In this document: positions 46,463-56,794 of the stretch, one piece after another
Layout of the letters: each line of letters opens with the position of its first letter
Numbering within the stretch: position 1 is the first letter of the stretch
NCBI GenBank assembly: GCA_020205615.1
Contig: CM035170.1
Span: 55,666,812 to 55,730,811 of the forward strand
DNA: 64,000 nt
Direction: 5' to 3'
Source: Panax quinquefolius
Lineage: Eukaryota > Streptophyta > Magnoliopsida > Apiales > Araliaceae
Notes under the pieces: generated by a model
The model's database searches: none
What the model saw: only the letters and a program-made list of their open reading frames with translations
What the model was told of the DNA's origin: nothing
Position numbers and translations under genes: made by a program

Positions 46463-47957
46463 AAGAACATTCAGCCCCACCTTCATCATCGGAGTTGAGC
46501 AATGCCAGTCCAACTAAGCGTACCGATAGCTTCTCTTTTCCTCGCTCAAAGAATCTTCGCATTCCCTCAGAGTATACCTTCAAGATTTCGGCATTAAGTT
46601 CGTCCAATTCCTCAGAGTCTGCTCGAATTTTCTCCGGATCTCTTCAATCGAGAGGGCCCCATCCTTCAAGATCCTTTATTTTGTGGCGAAGTTTGTGACG
46701 CTTAGCCTTATGCCTTCGTTTCTTCGTCTTGAGCCTTCGTCTCACCTCACCAAGTTGTATAACTAAGCTTCGGTTATCAAGAAAACTCCTCATTTTTTGC
46801 CTTCAGAGTAAGTTTTCTTCACCAAACCAAAGATTCATATCGACAAAAGCTTGTTGGCTAGCTTCGACGCAGCCCAACCCATCCTCGTGGCTTTAACTCG
46901 TCAGTCGATGTCTACAAATCCATCCTAGCCCGATCTAATTCTCGCTTTGAAGACCGTTGATGGTATGAAAAGCATCTTCACGACCGCTCTCTCTCGATCC
47001 AAGGTTGATTTCAAAGATTTTATCTCTTGTCTCATGAAATCTTCCTCGGCCTCTCCATTTATGTGTCTCGGACGCAATCGTCCGAAGACAGCATTAGCTT
47101 GCATATTTTCAAAATATTCAAGTCAACGTCCAAATATTCAAAGGAGAACAGAGATATAGAAGAAGAAGAAATTTTTATGTACCTTAGCCAAATAGCTCAT
47201 CCCTCATCGAAAGATTTTGTTCGTCAGTGATCACCAAACCGGGTCGCCGTTGTTCCAACGAAAGCTCCAAAGAGGTCGAAGGGGAAATTGGCATTGAACT
47301 TGGGCCACAAGGTCGGAGATCCCACAGCCTCGGCATGGTAACCCTGACCTGAGGGACCGGGTCGTTCGGGGGAAAGTCTTGGCCTTTCGGGAGAAAAAGT
47401 CGGTTGTTCAGGAGGGGTAGGGTCCGCGTGTATGTTTTCAATTGTAGGAGATTTATTTGGGGTGGGTCCTTGAGGTGTTGAGGCAGAGGCAGAACTCGGA
47501 TGGCTATCAGGAGTTCGCTTTCTCTTCCTGGATAGCGTTGGAATCCCTTCGTCCTGGTCACCGTCTTCGTCAATCTGTATTTCTACAGGGGGCACGAAGG
47601 GTGGGATGACCGAAGACTGAGGCACCCTGAGTTCTTCGGCAATTAGAGGGGTTATTTTTGTTTTTAATTTTTTGGTCCGAATGACACTTCTTCGATCAGG
47701 ATGATCGAGTAAGCCTCCTCGTCGAGGATTAGCTATGGGGGTTGGCTCTGTTTCTGGTGTGGATTCGGGAGGGCTAACAAGAGGGGTTGACCTGGGTTTT
47801 CTGGTGGCTCTCCTCTTCTGACGAGGATGAAGAGCCTCTTCTGGTACAATAACCTCTTCAGCCTCTGCTTCTTCTGTTCTAAATTCATCCGTATGAATTT
47901 CTGGGGTCGGTTCAGCTTCGGGAGTGGCTTCTGTTGGTATATTCTCAACAGCTTCCG
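46463..47957 (-). pseudogene. Element G antisense gene, truncated copy 1
   Basis: It aligns with 51770-53285, the 3' two thirds of the antisense gene. It includes the acidic, Pro/Ser-rich segment (minus 47625-47224; EIQIDEDGDQDEG, SRKRKR, SPERPRLSPERPGPSGQG) and the C-terminal SDELNAEILKVYSEG. It is cut at 47957-47966, where the sequence reverses direction. Several frame breaks occur. Confidence 0.75.
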
Positions 47958-47960
47958 AAG

Positions 47961-49436
47961 ATGCTTTTCATACCATCAACGGTCTTCAAACAGAATTAGA
48001 TCAGGCTAGGATGGATTTGAAGACATCTGACGACGAGTTAAGGGCCACGAGGGATGGGTTGGTCGCGTCAAAACCACCCAACAAGCTTTGACTGATATGA
48101 ATGCTGGTTTGGTTGAAGAAAACTTACTCCTGAAGGCAAAAAATGAGGAGTTTTCTTCAGCCAACTGAAGCTTGGTTATACAGCTTGGTGAGGCTGAGAT
48201 GAAGGCTCAAGACGAAGCACGAAGGCATAAGGCTAAACGTCACAAACTTCACCACAAAATAAAGGATCTTGAAGGATGGGGCCCTCTCGATCAAGAGATC
48301 CGGAGCAAATTCAGCGGACTCACAGAATTCAGACGAACTTAATGCCGAAATCTTGAAGGTATACTTTCGGAGGTACGAAGATTGCTTAGAGCGAGGAAAA
48401 AAGAAGCTATCTATCGCTTTTTCGGTTGGACCGGATTGCTTTCAACTCCGATGATGAAGGTGGGGCTGAATGTTAGATCTGTTTTTATTTTATGTAAAAA
48501 TTTAACTACTTTAAAGTTTCTGTAATTATGGGATTGGTTTATTATTAACATGAATGAATGAATCTTTAACTGTCTTGATCATGACTTCTGTTTCGATTAA
48601 TTTCTTGTCAATAATTCAGTATTAATAAACTAATCCCGACTAGTGAATCAGATATGGCACATAACAGTTAATTTATGAAATATAGTAAAGTGAATTTTTC
48701 GGACAGGATTCAACTTAACTGAATTAAATGAACTGAACTCAACAATTAAACAAAATAAAGTAATATATACTCATCGATACTGAAGTGTGAGATCAGTCAT
48801 GTGTGAGGTGAACTTAGTCGATCCTCCTTGCACCATCGAAATCTTGCTTACCTCTCGGGGTAGAACAAATATATAAGGGCCAAGATACAAGGATCAATAG
48901 TGACCATTGATTTACCACCCTAGTAAAATCAATATAGGATCATAAGGACCTTTATGGGCTGTCATCGAATGGCCAGCGAGTCCTACCATACCTCCTTACA
49001 CCATTGTAACCTTAGGACAAATAGGACCAGGATCAATAGTGACCATTGACTTACCACCCTGATAAGATCAATATAGGATCATAAGGACCTTGGGCTACCA
49101 TCGAATGGCCAGCGAGTCCTACCATACCTCCTTACACCATAGTGACCTTAGGACAAATAGGACCAGGATCAATTATGAAAAAGTGACTTTTTATTGATAA
49201 CGAACAATCGTGTACAGACTTCCGGTAAACTGACTTAATCTTTATTGAAAATATTTCCGAAGCCTGCCAGCATGCCAAGTATTCTTGATCTCGGAACCAT
49301 CTAGTGCCTTTAACCGATAAGTACCTGGCTTTGGTACTTCGATCACTTCATATGGCCCTTCCCAGTTCGGCATTAGCTTTCCTGTGTTTTGAGGCGTAGA
49401 GGCTTCGGCTATTCGGTCATGTCTGTGACAGATGTC
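47961..49436 (-). repeat. Inverted arm of the G hairpin (inverted copy of 50580-52306)
   Basis: From 47961 rightward the sequence is the reverse complement of the antisense-gene C-terminus, spacer, tandem array and integrase tail found at 52306 down to 50580. The arm differs from its partner mainly by having two rather than four 136-bp units (48891-49168). The integrase tail (minus 49440-49242) ends in NTWHAGRLRKYFQ. Confidence 0.82.
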
Positions 49437-50580
49437 CTCTTTGCACATGGATATTTGATGAGAACCTGAAAAAGCATCCATAAAGCTTAGTAATGCATAC
49501 CCCGAAGTGGCATCGATGAGTCGATCGATATGGGGAGAGGATAAAGTCCTTCTGGACAAGCTTTATTGAGATCGGTAGTCGATGCAAACCCGCCATTTTC
49601 CATTCTCGCTTCGCACTAACACCACATTTGCTATCCATTCGGGTAATCAATTTCAGAGATGAAGTCAACAACTAGCGCTTTAAGAACCTCTTCGTCGATG
49701 ATCTTCTCCGCTCGAGCAAATATCCGCCTTTCCGATTTAACCGGCTTTTTTCAAGGATCTATCTCCAATTTATGCTTAGAACCTTTCTGGCTAACTCCCT
49801 AGATGTCTTGTGGCTCCCATGCAAAAATATCCACATAGCAGTCAGTAAGAGTTCCATAAGGTTCGTCCAAGAGGTTCTCGCAGACCGTAACCAATCCTCA
49901 CCGCCTTGTCTCGGCTTTCTATAACCAACTCAATCTCCTCCGTCCCCCCTGCAGGATCACCAACGGCTCGAAATGCTCTCGGTGAAGGGTTCGATCTCAA
50001 TTGCCATCGCCTTTTTCTGCTCAATCGACCCCCATTCTGGATGAAATAACAAAGATTCCGATAACATCGCTTGCCAGTCTAAGTCTCCCACCACCTCTCC
50101 TACCCATGCTACCGGGGAATTTGATTTTGAAATGTGGGATGGAGGTCACAACTGAGAGTCACAACGAGTCTTCCCAAAGATGGCGTTGTGGTCGAATCCA
50201 CATGCACAACATAGAATTTGCACGTTATCTCTACTCACCGAGGGGTCAGCCAAGATAACAGGGAGTTCAATAGTGCTCGCAACTCTAACTCGGGTCGTTC
50301 ATTAAACCGTGATAGAGGAGCCTCCGTCCACCCTCCATTTTGTGCCCATCAAGATGCATCCTCCGATAAGCATGGGCATGCGAATGTCCACCGAAGACCC
50401 ATTGTCTATCATCATGCGCTTCACATCCACCGAGCCTACTTGTGTTGTGATTACCAAGGCCCCTTCATGCGGCTCGATGGGCTCTGAAGGATAATCTGCA
50501 TCCGTAAATGATATGACGGTTCCTGGGAATGGTCTGTCAATCTTCAGGGTAGCATCTGTCACAGACATGACCGAATAGCC
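49437..50580 (-). repeat. Hairpin loop: inverted copy of the G protease-RT segment
   Basis: About 1.14 kb correspond, inverted and collinear, to about 41560-42690. The protease part (minus 50598-50302) is open and shows IDNGSS. The RT part (minus 49671-49417) stops at the SNIHVQRGHL/MCKEDI position, exactly where the inverted integrase tail starts. Both edges carry inverted copies of a TATTCGGTCATGTCTGTGAC segment. Confidence 0.75.
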
Positions 50581-50745
50581 GAAGCCTCTACGCCTCAAAA
50601 CACAGGAAAGCTAATGCCGAACTGGGAAGGGCCATATGAAGTGATCGAAGTACCAAAGCCAGGTACTTATCGGTTAAAGGCACTAGATGGTTCCGAGATC
50701 AAGAATACTTGGCATACTGGCAGGCTTCGGAAATATTTTCAATAA
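50580..50745 (+). pseudogene. Element G integrase C-terminal tail, copy 2
   Basis: It encodes AEASTPQNTGKLMPNWEGPY (one short run) and PKPGTYRLKALDGSEIKNTW and ends RLRKYFQ with a stop. It is better preserved than the same segment at 45255-45430, where an insertion breaks the frame. Confidence 0.75.
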
Positions 50746-50822
50746 AGATTAAGTCAGTTTACCGGAAGTCTGTACACGATTGTTCGTTATCAATAAAAAG
50801 TCACTTTTTCATAATTTATCCT

Positions 50823-51365
50823 GGTCCTATTTGTCCTAAGGTCACTATGGTGTAAGGAGGTATGGTAGGACTCGCTGGCCATTCGATGGTAGCCCAAGGT
50901 CCTTATGATCCTATATTGATCTTATCAGGGTGGTAAGTCAATGGTCACTATTGATCCTGGTCCTATTTGTCCTAAGGTCACTATGGTGTAAGGAGGTATG
51001 GTAGGACTCGCTGGCCATTCGATGGTAGCCCAAGGTCCTTATGATCCTATATTGATCTTATCAGGGTGGTAAGTCAATGGTCACTATTGATCCTAGTCCT
51101 ATTTGTCCTAAGGTCACTATGGTGTAAGGAGGTATAGTAGGACTCGCTAGCCATTCGATGGTAGCCTAAGGTCCTTATGATCCTATATTGATCTTATCAG
51201 GGTGGTAAGTCAATGGTCACTATTGATCCTGGTCCTATTTGTCCTAAGGTCACAATGGTGTAAGGAGGTATGGTAGGACTCACCGCCATTCGATGACAAA
51301 TTTCATAAAGGTCCTTATGATCCTATATTGATTTTACTAGGTGGTAAATCAATGGTCACTATCGA
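50823..51365 (+). repeat. 136-bp tandem array 2 (4 units)
   Basis: Unit starts fall at 50823, 50959, 51095 and 51231, exactly 136 bp apart. The array is near-identical to array 1 and is followed by the same spacer. Confidence 0.92.
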
Positions 51366-51795
51366 TCCTCAGATCTTGCCCTTATATATTTGTTCTACCC
51401 CGAGAGGTAAGCAAGATTTCGATGGTGCAAAAGGAGGATCGACTAAGTTCACCTCACATACGATCGATCTCACACTTCTGTGATCGATGAGCATATATTA
51501 CTTTATTTTGTTTAAATGTTGAGTTCAGTTCATTTAATTCAGTTAAGTTGAATCCTGTCCGAAAAATTCACTTTACTATATTTCATAAATTAACTGTTAT
51601 GTGCCATATCTGATTCACTAGTCGGGATTAGTTTATTAATACCTGAATTATTGACAAGAAATTAATCAAATGTAAGTCATGATCAAGACAGCTTAAAGAT
51701 TCATTCATTCATGTTAATAATAAACCAATCCCATAATTACAGAAACTTTAAAGTAGTTAAATTTTTTACATAAAATAAAAACAGGACGAACATTC

Positions 51796-54239
51796 AGGCC
51801 CCACCTTCATCATCGGAGTTGAGCAATGCCGGGTCCAACTAAGCAGCCGATAGCTTCTCTTTTCCTTGCTCTCGGCAATCTTCGTACCCCTCCGAGTATA
51901 CCTTCAAGATTTCGGCATTAAGTTCGTCCGAATTCCTGTAGTCTGCCTGAATTTGCTCCCGGATCTCTTCAGTCAAGAGAGGGCCCCGTCCTTCAAGATC
52001 CTTTATTTTGTGGCGAAGTTTGTGACGTTTAGCCTTATGCCTTCGTTCTTCGTCTTGAGCCTTCGTCTCAGCCTCACCAAGTTGTATAACCAAGCTTCAG
52101 TTGGCTGAAGAAAACTCCTCATTTTTTGCCTTCAGGAGTAAGTTTTCTTCGACCAAACCAGCATTCATATCAGTCAAAGCTTGTTGGCTAGCTTCGGACG
52201 CAGCCAACCCATCCCTCGTGGCCCTTAACTCGTCGTCAGATGTCTACAAATCCATCCTAGCCTGATCTAATTCTGTTTGAAGACCGTTGATGGTATGAAA
52301 AGCATCTTCATGACCGGCTATCTCTCGATCCAAGGTTGATTTCAGCATGTTTATCTCTTGTCTCATGAAATCTTCCTCGGCCTCTCCATTTATGTGTCTC
52401 GGACGCAATCGTCCGAAGACAGCATTAGCATGCATATTTTCAAAATATTCAAGTCAACGTCCAAATATTCAAAGGAGAACAGAGATATAGAAGAAGAAGA
52501 AATTTTTATTTACCTTAGCCAAATAGCTCATCCCCTTATCGAAAGCGATTTAAAATTCGTGTGATCACCGAACCGATTGGTCGCCGTTGTTCAACGAAAA
52601 GCTCAAAGAGGTCGAAGGGGAAATTGGCATTGAACCTGGGCCACAAAGTCGGAGATCCCACAGCCTCGGCATGGTAACCCTGACCTGAGGGACCGGGTCG
52701 TTCGGGGGAAAGTCTTGGCCTTTCGGGAGAAAAAGTCGGTTGTTCAGGAGGGGTAGGGTCCGCGTGTATGTTTTCAATTGTAGGAGATTTATTTGGGGTG
52801 GGTCCTTGAGGTGTTGAGGCAGAGGCAAAACTCGAATGGCTATCAGGAGTTCGCTTTCTCTTCCTGGATAGCGTTGGAATCCCTTCGTCCTGGTCACCAT
52901 CTTCGTCAATCTGTATTTCTACAGTGGGCACGAAGGGTGGGATAATCAAGACCGAGGCACCCTTAGTTCTTCTAAGCTAGAGGGGTTATTTTTGTTTTAA
53001 TTTTTGGTTCAAGGACACTTCTTCGATCAGATGATCGAGTAAGCCTCCTCGCCGAGGATTAGCTATGGGGTTGGCTCTGCTTTACGGTGTGGATTCGGAG
53101 GGCTAACAAGAGGGGTTGACTGGGTTTTCGGGTGGCTCTCCTTCCGACGACGAGGATGAAGACCTCTTCGCACAAGAACCTCTTTAGCCTCTTCTTCTTC
53201 CATTTCTAAATTCATCCAGATTAATTTACGGGGTCGGTTCGACTTGAGAGTGGCTTCGCATTGGTATATTCTCAACAGCTTCCGAAGATTTCCCGGACAA
53301 AAAATCTTCGAACTCCTTTATTTCTAAGGAGCTCGGTCTGATCAGAGATACTGCATAAAACAAGCAATCCTATGTTAAATTACACATCATAAAATATTTT
53401 CAAAAACATTTTTATATATACGAAATAAACCAATACTTACATTTATGGTCATATAACCATGCTTGCTTCGAGAGGAGTCCATATTTCCACTCCTCCTTGG
53501 GGAAATTGTCGAAAAGTTCCATCATTTCCACTTCCCGTTCTTCAGAAATGTCTCCGAAGTCAGCAGAGATCTTTTCGTCACCGCCTAGCTTCAGAGAGAA
53601 GAAATCTCGGGACCTTTGACGTAGAACCACTTCTCATGCCATCCCCTATTGCTCAAGGAGTGTTCACTCAAAGAACGCCTCTCGAACTTTTCTCCAGACT
53701 TCGGAGAATGTTTGCTAAGGGCCTTGAACCCCTTCTCCCTGGATTGTACTATTTTGTAGACAGTGAAGAAGAAGTCAAGGGAGGGCTCGACGCCCAACTC
53801 ATGGCAGAAGGCCACAAAGGCCAGAATGTGAATATAGGAGTTTGGTACCAACTGGGAGAACCCCACACCCAGGAACCCCAGTAGGGTCACTATAAAAATG
53901 TGCAGGGGAAAACGAACCCCTTCTCCAAGAGGTCACGGGGACGGTAGTTCAACCTTCCTACCGTTGGTACATCTTTTCACCCGATCCGGGTACCGATCAA
54001 GTGGGTATTCTAATATGGAACCGAGATCAACCCTCTTTAGTTCAAATTCGATCCACGATAGAAGGAGTGTTGGCATGCGAGAAGCGATCCGTACTCCTGT
54101 AGTATTCAGAGGGGGTTTTTGGAGTTTTTGGTTTGGGGTTTACACTTGTGGTTCCTTCACGAGGGTTGGGGTTTGGTGGAACCACTGTGATCGGTGTTAC
54201 CAGTATTGGGGAACTTTGTTCAGAGTTGTGGGAAGCCAT
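51796..54239 (-). pseudogene. Element G antisense gene, full-length copy (gypsy-associated transposase_28-like)
   Basis: The likely start is the ATG complementary to 54237-54239 (MASHNSEQSS), after which comes a Pro/Thr-rich leader. The segment at minus 53890-53591 (FLGVGFSQLVPNSYIHILAF, then FCHELGVEPSLDFFFTVYKI) resembles the family called putative gypsy-type transposon (PF04195), which is common in antisense genes of Tat-clade elements. A disordered acidic/Pro-rich middle (minus 52949-52536) with an SRKRKR basic patch follows. The coiled-coil C-terminus (minus 52435-51839) has long Glu/Lys/Arg heptads and ends SDELNAEILKVYSEG. The function of the family is unknown. Frame breaks near 53590, 53400, 53060 and 52540 make this copy a pseudogene unless they are errors. 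Confidence 0.75.
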
Positions 54240-54583
54240 TTGTGACGATTTGCAGAGAAAGATCAAAAAGTTTGGAAGGCGCTCGAATTTCAAATGAACA
54301 GGTAAAACTGTCAAATTTGATAAAGTTATCCTTTTATACTGACGGTTACACGGTGTTCAAGGCTGGTACATTAAATGTTAGTAATAATTTGGAATTTGAA
54401 TGGGAAGCGTCCGGTCTCGGGTCCAGATATTTAATAGATAGGGCCTTTCTGATTTGGGCCTTTAATCTCCTTTCATCTCATTTTGTGAGCAATAACCGTA
54501 CATTTCAATTACTTTCTTTATTATGGATTTTCAATAAAATATCATGGACTATTTATAGTTTTCTATTAAACATTCTGCTCAAC

Positions 54584-54601
54584 AAAAAAACTAGGGGGCA
54601 A
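54584..54601 (+). other. Element G polypurine tract
   Basis: AAAAAAACTAGGGGGCAA lies immediately before the 3' LTR start TGTTGGG, as expected for the plus-strand primer. Confidence 0.75.
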
Positions 54602-55262
54602 TGTTGGGTCATGATATTTTATCTCATCGCCGTAGAGATTGGAACTTACTCCTTTAATTAATCTATTGGACCTTTATTATTGAACCACGAAAGTCCTCGT
54701 GGCCCGCTTATCTTATTATTTCCATTTTGACTTATAAGACCGGCCTTTAGGTCAGGTGGGTCGATCCTTTGGACATTTTAATATCTATTATTTTGACTTT
54801 GCAATGATGAAAAAACATGACGGTTGACTAGAGAACTCATCATGCATTAATGTGGATGGGATTATAACCTACGTGGCGGTAGAAACAATGACCAAAAGCG
54901 TTGGATAAACTACGTGCGATTTGGTAGAACCCATCGATCGAGGGTGTGTGGTAGTAGTGGGTGGCGCGGTAATCCGCGCGAGAGTATAGGCTTAGCGAGG
55001 AATGCACAAAGAGTGAGTAGTGCACACACATTTTATCATTCATATTTACGTATTACACAACGAATTATTATCATCATCTATCTCAATACACTGGTGATTA
55101 CATCCTCCATTTTTTGTTAACCTCATGAACACGCGTTCTCGACTCTCACGCCTCGAAATTTATCCCCGAACGGTAATCAAACCGGTGTTTATCGTGTTTC
55201 TTGTCATCGCGGGATCGGCGTCTTATGTGATTGGGACGTGGCAGAAGATCTTGGCGTTAACA
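54602..55262 (+). repeat. 3' LTR of element G
   Basis: It starts TGTTGGGTCATG and ends GCGTTAACA, and is followed by the CTATA duplication and the ISWI intron. Confidence 0.88.
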
Positions 55263-55324
55263 CTATATATGGTGATCTTTTCAGAATGGGATAATGCTAA
55301 ATTTAATTGTCTGGCATTGTGCAG

Positions 55325-55356
55325 CTGCTGATTTGTATGATTTTGGTGATGAAAAG
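55325..55356 (+). pseudogene. Captured ISWI exon, part 2
   Basis: After the acceptor TTGTGCAG the 32 bases complete the split Thr codon from 38775 and encode TADLYDFGDEK, matching plant ISWI. A donor GTGATT follows. Intron phase and both splice signals are kept, which shows that genomic DNA rather than a spliced copy was captured. A near repeat GTGCAGCTGCTGATT lies at 55363-55377. Confidence 0.85.
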
Positions 55357-55441
55357 GTGATTGTGCAGCTGCTGATTAGTGGTGAAGACGCTGATTTTTA
55401 GTATATGTAATATCCAACTATATCTGACTCATTCAGCTAAG

Positions 55442-55530
55442 TACATTTGTCATTCGAGATGCGGAGGAGTACAAGAATTTCTGTGATCGCCCAAAGGACC
55501 AGAGACCACAAACAGAAGAAGTCATTGGGG
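55442..55530 (+). pseudogene. Possible captured exon of unidentified origin
   Basis: A block between an acceptor (GCTAAG) and a strong donor (GTAAGCC) has protein-like composition. One frame reads FVIRDAEEYKNFCDRPKDQR followed by PQTEEVIG. A second frame is also open. I do not recognise the gene. Its position between two captured genes makes capture likely. Confidence 0.45.
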
Positions 55531-55637
55531 TAAGCCATTAAGTTCATACTGTTCATTATACTCGTAAGTTTAGCCTTCAAGTTGGTTCATCAACGTGTTT
55601 AACACTTACCAAAAGTATTTGTTGTTATGCTTTGCAG

Positions 55638-56367
55638 ATTTTGCATGTTGGGAACCTAAATAAAAATGCTTAGAAGGCACTCATAGCTGCAGAATACTGT
55701 GGTGTAAAAGTTGAACTGGTAAAGGATTTTCATATGGGTGTATCAAATAAAACACCTGAGTTTCTGAAAATGAACCCAATGGGAAAGGTGCATGCTATTT
55801 GGATTAAAAAAACTTATGCTAGGTATCTGGTTTGCAACTTGTTTCTGTACTAAACAATTCCTTTGTTCTTGTAGGTTCCAGTGCTTGAAACACATGATGG
55901 TGCCATTTTTGAGAGTAATGCAATAGCACGTTACGGTGAGACCAAGTCCTCTTGTAGGTATTCGAAATTTTGATCAAATGTTCTAACTGTACTCTTTTAT
56001 TGCTTTCTGCAGTTGCTCGCTCGAAGCCTGATAATTCCCTTTTTGGCTCTTCGGCAATTGATTATGTAGGCCATTTCGTTTTACTTTTTCTTTCTCTGCA
56101 GCTTTCTGTTTCAACTTGTTACAATTAATATTATAATAAAACTAACAAAATTTCTTGTGAACTTGATGATGTGGTCATTTATCTGTTATTTGGCAGGCCA
56201 ACATTGAGCAATGGATTGATTTTGCATCGTTGGAGATTGATGCCAATATATCTGTAGATGGAGAGTATATCTTTCCATGTGGACATGCATTTCATGCCCA
56301 ATGCCTGATTCCCCACGTTATGAGGTGTAGAGACCAAACTCAAAGAAAGATATATAGAAGTTTTTAA
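55638..56367 (+). pseudogene. Captured eEF1B-gamma exons fused in frame to a VPS18 RING segment
   Basis: Four exons with GT-AG borders are visible: 55638-55787, 55875-55935, 56013-56065 and 56197-56367. The first three and the start of the fourth encode the glutathione-transferase-like N-domain of elongation factor 1-gamma (KALIAAEYCGVKVEL, TPEFLKMNPMGK, FESNAIARY, IEQWIDF). At about 56260 the frame passes without a break into YIFPCGHAFHAQCLI and HVMRC, the C-terminal RING-type zinc finger of the vacuolar sorting protein VPS18, and ends at TAA 56365-56367. An in-frame TAG in exon 1 (55672-55674) replaces a Tyr/Phe codon. Initiation at Met 55733 would bypass it and give about 110 residues. Expression is unknown. 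Confidence 0.88.
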
Positions 56368-56765
56368 AGAAAGATACAAAGAGTTAAAAGATGAGTTGTG
56401 ATATCCTGTTCTGTGAGCGTTTGTAATTATGTTTAGAAACAAATGTAAATTTTGTCATCGTTTGAACACATGTATTTTTATATATAAACGAAATTGAAGT
56501 TTTTTGTAAGTTTTTATTTTATGTCTCATTTTGGTGTGATCCATCTGAGACTCGAGCTCGAATAGAAGGCTCGCGAATTACTCGTTGTGAAAACGAGTCG
56601 AGTAACTTCGAGCCGAGTAGTATCGATTAATTTATCGAGTCGAACTTGAGCAGCCTTGAAAATTATCAGTTCGAATTCGAGTCAAACCTGAACACAAATT
56701 TTTTGATCCGAGTTGAGCTTGAGCATTATGGTGTTCGGATCGACTCGGGATCATTTTCACCCCTA
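56368..56765 (+). repeat. hAT right subterminal region and terminal inverted repeat
   Basis: After the fusion frame there is a short AT-rich leader and then a segment rich in CGAGT/ACTCG motifs (56550-56740), mirroring the left end. The terminal repeat is 56748-56765 (GGATCATTTTCACCCCTA). Confidence 0.85.
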
Positions 56766-56794
56766 AGTGCTATTAAAAATTAGGCAACACGAGT

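Larger units (their letters stand above)
38817..55262 (+). mobile_element. Element G: Tat-like Ty3/gypsy retrotransposon with antisense gene and internal inversion
   Basis: Perfect 5-bp duplications CTATA (38812-38816, 55263-55267) flank LTRs of 667 and 661 bp. On the plus strand come gag, protease, RT, RNase H, a second RNase H-like segment and integrase, followed by 136-bp tandem repeats and a minus-strand gene. The interior is rearranged: 47961-50580 is an inverted copy of other parts of the element. At 16.4 kb it is long, in line with Tat-clade elements. Most reading frames are broken. Confidence 0.88.
33373..56765 (+). mobile_element. hAT transposon with captured host gene fragments (about 6.9 kb plus nested G)
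   Basis: Perfect 8-bp duplications AGTGCTAT (33365-33372, 56766-56773) flank inverted ends that begin TAGGGGTGAAAA. These are hallmarks of hAT elements. Inside, a hAT transposase frame (34037-37578) is followed on the same strand by fragments of NADP-malic enzyme, ISWI, eEF1B-gamma and VPS18. Element G (38817-55262) lies in the intron between the two ISWI pieces, so the hAT is about 6.9 kb without it. Gene capture with introns kept resembles Pack-type elements, but here a transposase frame is still present. Confidence 0.9.
27448..56789 (+). mobile_element. Element F: Athila-like, gag-only LTR retrotransposon, split by a hAT
   Basis: It is flanked by perfect 5-bp duplications CGAGT (27443-27447 and 56790-56794) in the integrase of E. 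The 5' LTR is 27448-28770, the interior 28771-32066 and the 3' LTR 32067-33372 plus 56774-56789. The interior of 3.3 kb has a single gag-like frame and then the noncoding segment that normally follows pol in Athila (a CACTAGGAGGCAACC-like motif). Protease, RT and integrase are absent. Clade inference rests on the Asp-tRNA-type primer site, the gag zinc finger and the AAGTTTGGGGG polypurine tract. Confidence 0.85.
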
